A stretch of DNA of 64,000 nucleotides from Cupriavidus pinatubonensis. GTDB taxonomy: Bacteria; Pseudomonadota; Gammaproteobacteria; Burkholderiales; Burkholderiaceae. How positions within the stretch are numbered: the stretch's first letter is position 1; each line of letters starts with the position of its first letter. This document shows positions 27,210 through 36,411 of the stretch, one piece after another. The notes beneath the pieces are model-generated. The model was not told the origin of the DNA. It worked only from the letters and a program-made list of their open reading frames with translations, and searched no databases. The stretch lies in the NCBI RefSeq assembly GCF_019602855.1, contig NZ_CP080766.1, forward strand, positions 2,046,001 through 2,110,000. Direction: 5' to 3'. Made by a program: the position numbers and the translations under genes.

Positions 27210-29930
27210 CTAAGCCACTTCCGCGACCCGAACCTCCACCAGCAGCTTCTTCAGTTCCGGCACGCAGGATCCGCAATTGCCACCTGCCTTTACGCAGGCG
27301 GTGATCTCGGCCGGCGTCGTCAGGCCATGCTTGCGCACGGCATCGCAGATGGTGTTGCGGCCTACGCCGAAGCACGAGCAAACCGTTGGCCCGGCGTCGG
27401 CGCCTTTCTCGATGGGCTGGCCCATGAGCAGGCCGATGCGGTCAGCGTCTTCCAGTCGATCGCGCCCGAACAGCTCGGCCAGCCAGGACCGGGACGGCAG
27501 TTCGGGACGGGTGGCCACGTACACACACGCATCCAGCCTGTCGTTGACGACATAGCCCGCATGATAGGTGCCGGCGCTGCGATCCTCATACTCGAGCCAG
27601 TCTGCCTCCGGATCGGTCACGCCGAGCAGGCTGCGGGCCCAGGCGGCACGGTCGACAATGGCTTCACGTCCCGCAAATTCATAGCGCTGGAAGCGCTTGC
27701 CCTGCACGCGCGTCCAGTAGGTGAGCGTGTCGGCCGGTAGTTCCCGGCGGCTCAGCACGAAGCCGTGCCAGTTGACGCCGAACGGTTCGACACTGACCGG
27801 CGTGTGCTTGAATTCCGGCTCGCCCGACACAGGGTCGACCACCGGGTTGACGAGCGCGCCGACGCGCGCGTCGGAGCTGAACTGCCCATTCCAGTGGATC
27901 GGCACGAACACGCTGCCGCGCGGAATGCCGCCGCCGTGCCGCACGCGGGCCACCATGGCGCCCCAGCGCGTGGCCACGCGCGCGAGCTTGCCTTCGCCCA
28001 CGCCGCACAAGAGCGCATCTTGTGGATGCATGTCGACAAACGGCTCGGGCAGGTGGTCGGCGAGCTTGGCCGACTTGCCGGTGCGCGTCATGGTGTGCCA
28101 CTGGTCGCGCACGCGGCCAGTGTTGAGGATCAGCGGGTAGTCGTCATCCGGCGCATGTGCCGGCGCGCGCGTCCGCGTCGCGACAAAGCGCGCGAGTCCA
28201 TCAGGATGGGCGTAGCGGCCGTTTTCGAACAGCCGTCGCGTTCCGGCCGCCGAACCGGCCACCACGGGCCATTGCAAGGGTTCGAAGGTGTCATAGCTGT
28301 CCTTGTCCATGCCGGCCATGCCGCCGATGTCGAATGCGCGCGGTGCCTCGTCATTGCGCCACGCGCTCAGCCGTGCATGTTCGTCGAAGATCTCGTGCGG
28401 GCCGGCGTAGTCGAAGCCGGCAAAGCCCATGCGCTGGGCCACGTCGCACAGGACCCGCCAGTCGGCGCGCGCCTCGCCCGGCGCCGGCAGGAAAGCGCGC
28501 TGGCGCGAGATACGACGCTCCGAGTTGGTGACCGTGCCGTCCTTCTCGCCCCAGCCCAGCGCGGGAAGCAGCACGTGGGCGGCGTCATTGGTGTCGGTGC
28601 GTTCAATGATGTCGGAACTGACCACCAGTTCGCACTTCGCGAGCGCGCGGCGCACCTGGTCGGCATCGGGCAGGCTGACCACAGGGTTGGTAGCGATCAC
28701 CCATACCGCCTTGACCCGCCCTTGCTCGATCGCGTTGAACAGGTCCACCGCCTTGAGGCCCGCTTGATCCGCCATGACTGGCGATTGCCACAGGTCCTGC
28801 ACGATCTCGCGATGCAGCGGATTGGCCAGTTCCATATGCGCGGCCAGCATATTCGCCAGGCCGCCGACTTCGCGGCCGCCCATGGCATTCGGTTGCCCCG
28901 TCAGCGAGAACGGGCCCATGCCCGCGCGGCCGATCCGGCCGGTCAGCAGGTGGCAGTTGATGATGCTGTTGACCTTGTCGGTGCCGGCCGATGACTGATT
29001 GACGCCCTGCGAGAAGGCGGTCACGACCTTTTCCGTATCGGCGAACAGGCGATAGAAAGCCAGCACGTCCTCGACATCGAGCTTGCATGCGCGCGCCACG
29101 GCCTTCGGGTCGCTGCAGTCCACGGTCGCTTGCAGCGCATCGTCGAGCCCCGCCGTGCTGGCCGCCACGAACGCCGTGTCGGCCTTGCCTTCACGCGCCA
29201 GATAGCTGAGCAGTCCGTTGAACAGCCAGACATCGGTGCCCGCACGCACGGGCAGGTGCAGGTCGGCCAGCTCGCATGTGGCGGTGCGGCGCGGGTCGAT
29301 GGCGACGATCTTCATCTCCGGCCGCGCTTCCTTGGCCTTCGACAGGCGCTGGAAGAGGATCGGATGGCACCACGCGGTATTGGAGCCCACCAGTACGACA
29401 AGGTCGGCCAGCTCCAGGTCTTCGTAGTTGCCCGGCACCAGGTCTTCGCCGAACGCGCGCTTGTGCCCGGCCACGGCCGACGACATGCACAGGCGCGAGT
29501 TGGTGTCGATATTGGCCGTGCCGATGAAGCCCTTCATCAGCTTGTTGGCGACGTAGTAGTCCTCGGTCAGCAACTGGCCGGAGACATACAGCGCGACCGC
29601 ATCGGGGCCGTGTTCACGGACGATGCGCGAGAAACCCTGCGCCACGGTGTCGAGCGCGTGGTCCCACGACACCTGTTCCAGCGTGCCGTCCTCGTGGCGC
29701 ACCTTGGGATGCAGCAAGCGGCCTTGCAGGTCCACCGTCTCGCCGAGTGCCGAGCCTTTCACGCACAGGCGGCCGTGATTGGACGGATGCTCCGCGTCGC
29801 CGGCAATCTCGACCTGCCCGTCGGCGCGCACCGTGGCGCGCACGCCGCAGCCGACGCCGCAGTACGGGCAGGTGGTGGCGGTGGTGGTGGTCGGGGTGGC
29901 GGATACCACCGGGATGTCGGACAGATTCAC
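27210..29930 (-). CDS. nasA: Assimilatory nitrate reductase, catalytic subunit
   Basis: A 906-residue cytoplasmic molybdenum enzyme reducing nitrate to nitrite. The N-terminal [4Fe-4S] ligands Cys21, Cys24, Cys28 and Cys56 are followed by bis-MGD-binding segments (NSRLCMSSAVAGHKR, GSNTAWCHPI, GRIGRAGMGPFSLTGQPNAMGGREVGG). The C-terminus adds a BFD-type [2Fe-2S] domain (Cys851, Cys853, Cys886, Cys889), as in Klebsiella-type NasA, to accept electrons. GTG start with GGAG 6 nt upstream. It is the last gene of the operon, 43 nt after its likely electron donor. No signal peptide, which excludes Nap. Confidence 0.95.
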   Translation of the reverse strand: MNLSDIPVVSATPTTTTATTCPYCGVGCGVRATVRADGQVEIAGDAEHPSNHGRLCVKGSALGETVDLQGRLLHPKVRHEDGTLEQVSWDHALDTVAQGFSRIVREHGPDAVALYVSGQLLTEDYYVANKLMKGFIGTANIDTNSRLCMSSAVAGHKRAFGEDLVPGNYEDLELADLVVLVGSNTAWCHPILFQRLSKAKEARPEMKIVAIDPRRTATCELADLHLPVRAGTDVWLFNGLLSYLAREGKADTAFVAASTAGLDDALQATVDCSDPKAVARACKLDVEDVLAFYRLFADTEKVVTAFSQGVNQSSAGTDKVNSIINCHLLTGRIGRAGMGPFSLTGQPNAMGGREVGGLANMLAAHMELANPLHREIVQDLWQSPVMADQAGLKAVDLFNAIEQGRVKAVWVIATNPVVSLPDADQVRRALAKCELVVSSDIIERTDTNDAAHVLLPALGWGEKDGTVTNSERRISRQRAFLPAPGEARADWRVLCDVAQRMGFAGFDYAGPHEIFDEHARLSAWRNDEAPRAFDIGGMAGMDKDSYDTFEPLQWPVVAGSAAGTRRLFENGRYAHPDGLARFVATRTRAPAHAPDDDYPLILNTGRVRDQWHTMTRTGKSAKLADHLPEPFVDMHPQDALLCGVGEGKLARVATRWGAMVARVRHGGGIPRGSVFVPIHWNGQFSSDARVGALVNPVVDPVSGEPEFKHTPVSVEPFGVNWHGFVLSRRELPADTLTYWTRVQGKRFQRYEFAGREAIVDRAAWARSLLGVTDPEADWLEYEDRSAGTYHAGYVVNDRLDACVYVATRPELPSRSWLAELFGRDRLEDADRIGLLMGQPIEKGADAGPTVCSCFGVGRNTICDAVRKHGLTTPAEITACVKAGGNCGSCVPELKKLLVEVRVAEVA

Positions 29931-29973
29931 GCGTTCTCCGTGGGGCGATGTCGTTGTCGTCGGATGATGGCGT

Positions 29974-31215
29974 TCAGGCAGCGAGCGCCTCGCATTGGGC
30001 CTTGCCGAACAGCAGGCGCTGGCGCAGCGCCGCGACCGGTGCGCATTGCTGGATCAGGTCGAAGTACCACGGCCCGTCCTGCACGTCGCCATAGAGCACG
30101 GCACCGATCAGGCGCCCGTCCTGCAGTACCAGCCGCTTGTAGACGCCGCGCCGTGCGTCGCGCAGCACGAGGTCCTCGCTGCCTTCGCCGCCGATGAAAT
30201 CGCCGGCGGAATAGAGATCCACGCCGGTGACCTTGAGCTTCGTGGCGGTGGCCTGCTGGATATAGCGGCGATGGCCCGCACCGGCCAGGTGCGCGGCGCA
30301 CACGCGCGCCTGGTCCCAGATCGGCGCCACCAGTCCGAACGTGGCCTGGCGGTGCTGAACGCATTCACCGACGGCATAGATGCGCGGATCGTAGGTCTGC
30401 AGCGTGTCGTCGACCACGATGGCGCGTTCGCAGCGCAGGCCTGCACCGGCCGCCAGCTCGATGTTCGGGCGCACGCCGGCGGTCATCACCACCAGGTCGG
30501 CCGGGATCTCGTTGCCGTCCTTGAAACGCACGCCGGTCACGCGCGTATCGCCTAGAATCTCCGCGGTCTGCGCGCCCAGCATGAAGCGCAGGCCCTTGCG
30601 TTCGAGCGCGCCCTTGAGCAGCGTGGCGGCGGGCTTGTCGAGCTGGCGTTCCATCAGGCTGTCGCACAGATGCACGACGGTGACATCCATGCCCTGGCGC
30701 AGCAGGCCGTTGGCGGCCTCCAGCCCGAGCAGGCCGCCGCCGATCACCACCGCGTGGCGGTGGTTACGCGCGGCGTCGAGCATGATTTCCACGTCCTGGA
30801 TATCGCGAAACGCGATCACGCCGTCGAGCTGGTGGCCGGGTACCGGCAGGATGAAAGGCTTCGAGCCGGTGGCGAGCAGCAGGCGGTCATAGCGCACCTC
30901 GCGCCCGGACTGCGCACGCACCGTGCGGCGCGGGCGATCGATCGCCACCACGGGGTCGCCCGCCAGCAGTTCGATGCCGTTCTGCGCATACCACTCTCGC
31001 GTATTGAGCATGATGTCGTCGACGGTCTTCTCGCCGGCCAGCACCGGCGACAGCAGGATGCGGTTGTAGTTGCCGTGCGGCTCCGCGCCGAACACGGTGA
31101 TGTCGTACAGGTCCGGGGCCAGCTTGAGCAGTTCCTCGACCGTGCGCATGCCGGCCATGCCGTTGCCGACGACGACCAGCCGGGGGCGGGACTGCGAGGG
31201 GGCGGATGGCGTCAT
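29974..31215 (-). CDS. FAD-dependent NAD(P)H oxidoreductase, electron donor for nitrate reductase
   Basis: About 413 residues, homologous to the N-terminal FAD half of NirB. It has GxGxxG FAD-binding VVGNGMAGMRTVEELL, NAD-binding VVIGGGLLGLEAANGL and the second FAD contact YAVGECVQHR. NirB in this operon already carries its own FAD domain. This extra protein therefore most plausibly passes electrons from NAD(P)H to the [2Fe-2S] tail of NasA, like NasC of Klebsiella or NasB of Bacillus. ATG 31215 has GGAGA 8 nt upstream; ATGs at 31230 and 31239 are alternatives. Confidence 0.85.
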   Translation of the reverse strand: MTPSAPSQSRPRLVVVGNGMAGMRTVEELLKLAPDLYDITVFGAEPHGNYNRILLSPVLAGEKTVDDIMLNTREWYAQNGIELLAGDPVVAIDRPRRTVRAQSGREVRYDRLLLATGSKPFILPVPGHQLDGVIAFRDIQDVEIMLDAARNHRHAVVIGGGLLGLEAANGLLRQGMDVTVVHLCDSLMERQLDKPAATLLKGALERKGLRFMLGAQTAEILGDTRVTGVRFKDGNEIPADLVVMTAGVRPNIELAAGAGLRCERAIVVDDTLQTYDPRIYAVGECVQHRQATFGLVAPIWDQARVCAAHLAGAGHRRYIQQATATKLKVTGVDLYSAGDFIGGEGSEDLVLRDARRGVYKRLVLQDGRLIGAVLYGDVQDGPWYFDLIQQCAPVAALRQRLLFGKAQCEALAA

Positions 31216-31249
31216 GCGCGCGGTCTCCATCGGGAACATGGTTGCAGTG

Positions 31250-31633
31250 TCAGGCGGCGAGTTCTTCTTCGGCTTCGCGCAGCGTTACATTGGCGGCGAT
31301 CCATACCTTGCCGTCGTAGACGCGCGCCGGGTAGGCGTTGACCGAGTGTTCCGGTGCCTCCAGGCATTCGCCGGTGCTCAGGTCGAAGTGCTGCTTGTAG
31401 ATAGGCGATGCCACCACCAGGCGTTCGCCGATGTTGCCCACCAGGCCGCGCGACAGCACCGCTGCCTGCGAGTTCGGATCGAAATTGTCGATCGCGTACA
31501 CGTCTTCGCCGCGGCCGATGCGGAACACGGCTACCTGCTGGTCGTCGACCAGCGCGCAGACACCAGTATTGGGCACGATCTCGCGCAAGGTGCAGATCGC
31601 AGTCCAGGTTTCGGGATGGTGGGTATGGCTCAT
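31250..31633 (-). CDS. nirD: Nitrite reductase (NADH) small subunit
   Basis: 127 residues with the Rieske-like NirD fold: WTAICTLREIVPNTGVCALV, VYAIDNFDPNSQAAVLSRG and YKQHFDLSTGECLEAPEHSV. The canonical Cys/His cluster ligands of true Rieske proteins are not conserved, as is normal for NirD. AAGGAG 6 nt before the ATG at 31633 decides the start; the GTG codon just before it is unlikely. It pairs with NirB, 36 nt upstream, to reduce nitrite to ammonia in the cytoplasm. Confidence 0.94.
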   Translation of the reverse strand: MSHTHHPETWTAICTLREIVPNTGVCALVDDQQVAVFRIGRGEDVYAIDNFDPNSQAAVLSRGLVGNIGERLVVASPIYKQHFDLSTGECLEAPEHSVNAYPARVYDGKVWIAANVTLREAEEELAA

Positions 31634-31669
31634 CACGTTCTCCTTCGCTTTCGTTGCGTTTACCTGAAT

Positions 31670-34231
31670 TCAGGCTGCTTTTGCGGGCACGGCCACTACG
31701 GGAATGTGGCTCAGGCGGGAACGTTGCAAGTTCCGTTCCTCCGGCGTGGCCGGCCGAATCTGTCCGCGCTCTTCGATGAAGACAAGGTTGTCGTCGCGGC
31801 GTTCGCTGTTGACGAAGTGGCGGAAGCGCTTGCGCGTCTCGGGATCGGTGACTGCCTTCTTCCACTCGTCTTCGTAGGTATCGACCACGTGCTGCATTTC
31901 GGCTTCCAGATCGGCGGCAATGCCGAGCTTGTCGTCGAGCACGACGTCCTTCAGATAGTCGAGGCCGCCTTCCAGGTTGTCGCGCCACACGCTGGTGCGT
32001 TGCAGGCGGTCGGCGGTGCGCACGTAGAACATCAGGAAGCGGTCGATGTAGCGGATCAGCGTGTCGCGGTCCAGGTCGCCGGCCAGCAGTTCGGCGTGGC
32101 GGGGCTTCATGCCGCCGTTGCCGCACACATAGAGGTTCCAGCCCTTCTCGGTGGCGATCACACCGACGTCCTTGCCCTGCGCCTCGGCGCATTCGCGCGT
32201 GCAGCCCGATACGCCGAACTTGATCTTGTGCGGCGCGCGCAGGCCCTTGTAGCGGTTCTCGAGTTCGATGGCGAGGCCGACCGAGTCATCCACGCCATAG
32301 CGGCACCACGTGGAGCCGACGCACGACTTCACCGTGCGCAGCGCCTTGCCATAGGCATGACCTGATTCGAAGCCCGCGGCAATCAGTTCTTCCCAGATAT
32401 AGGGCAACTCCTCAGCGCGTGCACCAAACAGGTCCACACGCTGGCCACCGGTGATCTTCGTGTACAGGCCATACTTCTTCGCCACCTGTCCCACGGCGAT
32501 CAGCCCTTCCGGCGTGACTTCACCGCCCGGCATGCGAGGCACCACGGAGTAGGTGCCGTCCTTCTGGATGTTGGCGAGGTAGTAGTCGTTGGAGTCCTGC
32601 AGCGCGGCGTGCTCTTCCTTCAGCACGAACTCATTCCAGCACGAGGCCAGGATGCTGCCGACGGTCGGCTTGCAGATGTCGCAGCCCAGGCCCTTGCCGT
32701 GCGCTTCCAGCAGCGCATCGAAGGTCTTGAACTTGCCCACGCGCACGAGGTGATAGAGTTCCTGGCGCGAGTACGGGAAGTGTTCGCAGAGATGGTTGTT
32801 GACGGCCATGCCCTGCTTCTTCATCTCGGCCTTCATGATCTGCGTGACCAGCGGCACGCAACCGCCGCAGGCAGTTCCGGCCTTGGTGCAGCTCTTCATC
32901 GCGCCGATGCTGGTGGCGCCGTCGCACACCGCGGCGCAGATCTCGCCCTTCGACACGTTGTTGCACGAGCAGATCTGCGCGGTGTCGGGCAGCGCGTCGG
33001 CGCCGAGCGCTGGCTTGGCCTTGCCGCTGCTGTCGGGCAGGATCAGGAATTCCGGCGACTCGGGCAGCTCGATCTTGTTCAGCATCATCTGCAGCAGCGT
33101 GCCGTACTCGCTGGCGTCGCCGATCAGCACGCCCCCGAGCAGGTACTTGCCGCAGTCGGACACCACCAGCTTCTTGTAGACCTGCTTGCTGTCGTCGCTG
33201 AACTGGTAGAGCCGGGCGCCCGGTACTGTGCCGTGCGGATCGCCGATGCTGGCGACATCCACGCCCATCAGCTTGAGCTTGGTGCTCATGTCGGCGCCGG
33301 CGAATTCGGCGGCTTCACCGCGCAGGTGACGCGCGGCGACACGGGCCATGTCGTAGCCCGGGGCCACCAGGCCGTAGATTTTGCCTTGCCACAGCGCGCA
33401 CTCGCCTATCGCGTAGACATCGGGGTCCGAGGTGCGGCAGTTGTTGTCCACCGTGATGCCGCCGCGTTCGCCAACGGCAAGGCCGGCGGCACGCGCCAGT
33501 TCATCGCGCGGACGGATGCCAGCCGAAAACACGATCATGTCGGTGTCGAGGTGCGTGCCATCGGCAAACACCATGCGATGGGTGCCGTCCGCGCCGTCGA
33601 TGATTTCAACGGTGTTCTTGCCGGTATGGGCGGTCACGCCCAGGCCTTCGATCTTCTGGCGCAGCATGCGGCCGCCGCCTTCATCCACCTGCACGGCCAT
33701 TAGCCGCGGCGCGAATTCGACCACATGCGTTTCCAGGTCCATGTCGCGCAGCGCCTTGGCGCACTCCAGGCCCAGCAGCCCGCCGCCGATGACCACGCCG
33801 CGCTTCGAGCGCGCGCCGCACTCCCGCATCGCTTCCAGGTCTTCGATGGTGCGGTAGACGAAGCAGTCCTTGCGCTCCTTGCCCGGCACCGGCGGCACGA
33901 AGGGGTAGGAGCCGGTGGCGAGGATCAGCTTGTCATAGGCCAGCGTCTCGCCGGTCGATACGGTGACCGTGCGCGCGGCGCGGTCGATCGACACTGCACG
34001 GGCGTTCAGGCGCAGCAGGATGTTGTTGTGCTGCTCGAAGAAGCCCGCCGGTACCAGCGAAAGGTCTTCGGCCGACTTGCCGGCGAAGAACTCGGACAGG
34101 TGCACGCGATCGTAGGCGGGGCGCGGTTCTTCGCACAGCACGGTCACATCCAGGTTCTGCGCGCCGGCTTCCGCCAGGCATTCGAGGAATTTGTGACCCA
34201 CCATGCCGTGGCCGACGATGATCAGTTTCAT
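31670..34231 (-). CDS. nirB: Nitrite reductase (NADH) large subunit
   Basis: An 853-residue sirohaem enzyme reducing nitrite to ammonia with six electrons from NADH. The order is FAD/NAD domains (VGHGMVGHKF; VVIGGGLLGLECAK), the BFD-type [2Fe-2S] region (ICSCNNVSKGEICAAV ... CTKAGTACGGCVP), a second Cys pair (LGCDICKP), then the sulfite/nitrite reductase ferredoxin-like and haem domains. The sirohaem/[4Fe-4S] cysteines are in KSCVGSTWCRYG and GVSGCTRECAEAQGKD. Full length. It follows the nitrate transporter by 68 nt. Confidence 0.96.
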   Translation of the reverse strand: MKLIIVGHGMVGHKFLECLAEAGAQNLDVTVLCEEPRPAYDRVHLSEFFAGKSAEDLSLVPAGFFEQHNNILLRLNARAVSIDRAARTVTVSTGETLAYDKLILATGSYPFVPPVPGKERKDCFVYRTIEDLEAMRECGARSKRGVVIGGGLLGLECAKALRDMDLETHVVEFAPRLMAVQVDEGGGRMLRQKIEGLGVTAHTGKNTVEIIDGADGTHRMVFADGTHLDTDMIVFSAGIRPRDELARAAGLAVGERGGITVDNNCRTSDPDVYAIGECALWQGKIYGLVAPGYDMARVAARHLRGEAAEFAGADMSTKLKLMGVDVASIGDPHGTVPGARLYQFSDDSKQVYKKLVVSDCGKYLLGGVLIGDASEYGTLLQMMLNKIELPESPEFLILPDSSGKAKPALGADALPDTAQICSCNNVSKGEICAAVCDGATSIGAMKSCTKAGTACGGCVPLVTQIMKAEMKKQGMAVNNHLCEHFPYSRQELYHLVRVGKFKTFDALLEAHGKGLGCDICKPTVGSILASCWNEFVLKEEHAALQDSNDYYLANIQKDGTYSVVPRMPGGEVTPEGLIAVGQVAKKYGLYTKITGGQRVDLFGARAEELPYIWEELIAAGFESGHAYGKALRTVKSCVGSTWCRYGVDDSVGLAIELENRYKGLRAPHKIKFGVSGCTRECAEAQGKDVGVIATEKGWNLYVCGNGGMKPRHAELLAGDLDRDTLIRYIDRFLMFYVRTADRLQRTSVWRDNLEGGLDYLKDVVLDDKLGIAADLEAEMQHVVDTYEDEWKKAVTDPETRKRFRHFVNSERRDDNLVFIEERGQIRPATPEERNLQRSRLSHIPVVAVPAKAA

Positions 34232-34299
34232 GATGCGTTCCTTGTCCGATAGTCAGTCTGTGCTGCTCGGGATGCTGTTGTGGTGGAGATGCGGGCTAT

Positions 34300-35619
34300 T
34301 CAGTTGGCCAGCGCGCTGTCGTACAGCGCCTGTTCCTGCGCCTTGTGCTCGGCGCTGAAGCGGATGGCGATCGCGCACAACGCGGCCAGGGACGCGAGCA
34401 CTCCAAGCACGGTGAGCGTTTGCTGCAGGTCGCCCAGGCCCTTGAGCAGGAAGCCGGCGGCCACCGCACCCACGTTGCCGCCGGCGCCGATGATGCCGGC
34501 CACGCCGCCGAGCGCCTTGCGGTCGATAAAAGGAACCAGCGCATACGTAGCGCCGCAGGCCATGTGCGTGAACAGGCCGAACAGCAGCATGGCAGTCACG
34601 GCCATCACGACGTTGCCGGCCTGCGCGAACCAGAGCAGGCCCAGGCCTTCGCCGAGGATCAGCACGAACAGCAGCGTCGAGCGTGCATCGAGGCCGCGGC
34701 GGCGCGCCGCCTTGTCTGACAGCCAGCCGCCGAGGGCACGGGCGAACAGCGCCAGCAGGCCGAAGCTGCCAGCGGCCAGGCCCGCGGCCTTCAGGCTCAG
34801 GCCGAAGTGGTCCACGTAGAACGTGGCGGCGATGTTGTGGATGAAGATCTCCACGCCGAAGCACGCACCGTAGGTGACGAACAGCAGCCACACGCGATAG
34901 TTGGCGCTGGCGGCGCGGAAGCTGGCCCAGCCGCCGCCCTTGCCGCCATCCTTGCCAGTGATGGCCTGGCCGCGGGCGCGCATGTCGGAGTAATTGCCTT
35001 CGGGGCAGTCCTGCGTGAAGCACCAGTAGACGACGGCCATGACCAGCATCAGCACGCCCGGCACCAGCAGCGCCACGCGCCAGCCCATTGCATGGTCCAC
35101 GCCAAGCATCAGCACCGCGCCCAGCAGCAGCGGCATCAGCGCCTGCGCGGCGCCGCCGCCGGCATTGCCCCAGCCTGCCGCTGCCGCGTTGGCGGTGCCA
35201 ACGACGTTGGGCGCGAACATGACCGAGGTGTGGTACTGCGTGATGACGAAGCTCGCACCGACGGCGCCAATCAGCAGGCGAAACGCGAGGAACGTTTCGT
35301 AGCTCTGCGCGAACGCCACGCCGATCACGGGCAGCGCGCCCAGCACCAGCAAGCCGGTGTAGGTCTTGCGCGGGCCGAAGCGGTCGCACATCGGGCCGAT
35401 CACCAGCCGCACGAGAATGGTCACTGCCACCGCGGCGATATTGATATTGGCGATCTGCGCCGGCGTGAGGCCGAATTCGCCCTTGATCACCGGCATCAGC
35501 GGCGCGCACGCGAACCATGCAAAGAAACACACGAAGAACGCCATCCACGTCAGGTGGAAGGCACGCATCTGCGGGCTTCGCAGACTCAACAACTGGATGC
35601 GGGTGGCTTTGCCGTTCAT
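34300..35619 (-). CDS. narK: Nitrate/nitrite MFS transporter (NarK/NasA type)
   Basis: A 439-residue, twelve-helix nitrate/nitrite porter. The N-terminus FHLTWMAFFVCFFAWFACAPLMPVIKGEFGL is characteristic of the family. The nitrate signature Gly-rich helices occur as TANAAAAGWGNAGGGAAQALMPLL and GVAGIIGAGGNVGAVAAGFLL. As first gene of the operon, downstream of a sigma-54 promoter and a leader terminator, it supplies nitrate for assimilation rather than respiration. GGAG lies ~10 nt before the ATG at 35619. Confidence 0.94.
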   Translation of the reverse strand: MNGKATRIQLLSLRSPQMRAFHLTWMAFFVCFFAWFACAPLMPVIKGEFGLTPAQIANINIAAVAVTILVRLVIGPMCDRFGPRKTYTGLLVLGALPVIGVAFAQSYETFLAFRLLIGAVGASFVITQYHTSVMFAPNVVGTANAAAAGWGNAGGGAAQALMPLLLGAVLMLGVDHAMGWRVALLVPGVLMLVMAVVYWCFTQDCPEGNYSDMRARGQAITGKDGGKGGGWASFRAASANYRVWLLFVTYGACFGVEIFIHNIAATFYVDHFGLSLKAAGLAAGSFGLLALFARALGGWLSDKAARRRGLDARSTLLFVLILGEGLGLLWFAQAGNVVMAVTAMLLFGLFTHMACGATYALVPFIDRKALGGVAGIIGAGGNVGAVAAGFLLKGLGDLQQTLTVLGVLASLAALCAIAIRFSAEHKAQEQALYDSALAN

Positions 35620-35635
35620 CGTCGCTTGCTCCGAG

Positions 35636-35685
35636 AAAACAAAAGGCGTCCCGCAATCCGGTCATTGACCAGATCAGGGGACGCC
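35636..35685 (-). terminator. Intrinsic terminator in the nitrate operon leader (attenuator)
   Basis: On the minus strand an outer stem GGCGTCCC/GGGACGCC encloses an inner stem ATCTGGTC/GACCGGAT (loop AAT), followed at once by TTTTGTTTT. The stop lies ~17 nt before the first start codon of the same transcript. Transcripts from the promoter at 35767-35781 must read through it. NasR/NasT ANTAR proteins are known to antiterminate such leaders; none is encoded here. Confidence 0.8.
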
Positions 35686-35697
35686 GTTGTCCTGACA

Positions 35698-35718
35698 GCG
35701 GCTACATGGCATAGCCGC
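35698..35718 (-). promoter_or_regulatory. Upstream leader hairpin
   Basis: GCGGCTA-TGCCATG-TAGCCGC on the minus strand forms a perfect 7-bp stem ~12 nt before the terminator stem. ANTAR targets consist of two such hairpins with six-base loops bearing A1 and G4. This loop is seven bases and does not fit exactly, so the assignment is tentative. Confidence 0.5.
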
Positions 35719-35766
35719 CGCATTGATGGGTGGTTGGATCGCCGTTGATCCGCCCACGTCATTTAC

Positions 35767-35781
35767 GCAAGTGCTGTGCCA
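35767..35781 (-). promoter_or_regulatory. Sigma-54 promoter of the nitrate operon
   Basis: TGGCAC-AGCAC-TTGC on the minus strand matches the -24/-12 consensus TGGCAC-N5-TTGC exactly. Transcription would start near 35755, giving a ~136-nt leader that contains the hairpin and terminator. This implies nitrogen control by an NtrC-type activator. I could not identify a convincing NtrC site upstream by eye. The ~300-bp stretch 35620-35923 holds only these signals. Confidence 0.85.
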
Positions 35782-35923
35782 GGGGTGATGTGACGGTGAG
35801 AGCGATATTTCGCGGCAAAAGGGACCGATATGGTTCTGGCCCGTGCGCGTTGATGGGGCGCGTCGGCCGGCGCGGCACAGTCATGGTGCGATGCAATGTA
35901 TCGCCGCGGTGCCAGCCAGGGAA

Positions 35924-36391
35924 TCAGTCTTGTGGCGCGCCTGGCGTCGCCAGCGGTATGACGGCCATGTCGGAGGGCGACACGGCCTGGCCATCTTCAT
36001 CGACCAGCGCCACGCTGACCCGCTGGCCATTCTGGCGCGAGCGGATCTCCACCGGGCCGGTGCCACCGGCGGCAAGGTGGCGGTCACCCCATTGCATCAG
36101 CCCGACCAGCACGGGCAGTAGTTCGACGGCCGCGCGCGTCGGACGGTACTCGAAGCGCTCGCGCTCGCCAGGTTCCTTGTAGCCGACGCGGCGCAGCAAG
36201 CCGGCCTCGGTCAGCGTCTTCAGCCGGGCTGACAGCACGGCCGGCGAACATTCAAGCCGGCGCAGGAAGTCATCAAACCGGGTCACGCCGTGGAAGATGT
36301 CGCGCAGGATCAGGATCGTCCACTTCTCGCCGATCAGCGAGAGGGTGGCGGCGATCGAGCAGTCACTAAGGACGGTGGACGTGGCTTTCAT
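35924..36391 (-). CDS. HxlR-family transcriptional regulator
   Basis: 155 residues. The winged-helix core is ATLSLIGEKWTILILRDIFHGVTRFDDFLRRL, then SPAVLSARLKTLTEAGLLRRVGY and the wing ERFEYRPTRAAVEL, all typical of HxlR/YodB/MarR-like regulators. The C-terminal ~40 residues form an acidic extension. It is divergent from an acetyltransferase gene with 90 nt between, which carry repeated AAGTCAG half-sites. Start taken as ATG 36391; an ATG at 36427 would add twelve residues across the operator. Confidence 0.88.
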   Translation of the reverse strand: MKATSTVLSDCSIAATLSLIGEKWTILILRDIFHGVTRFDDFLRRLECSPAVLSARLKTLTEAGLLRRVGYKEPGERERFEYRPTRAAVELLPVLVGLMQWGDRHLAAGGTGPVEIRSRQNGQRVSVALVDEDGQAVSPSDMAVIPLATPGAPQD

Positions 36392-36411
36392 GATGCACTG
36401 AGCATAGCATG

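Noticed and set aside
27210..35619. Respiratory (Nar) or periplasmic (Nap) nitrate reduction
   Set aside because: There is no NarH/NarI or NapB, no signal peptide on the reductase, and nirBD plus a sigma-54 promoter are typical of assimilation.
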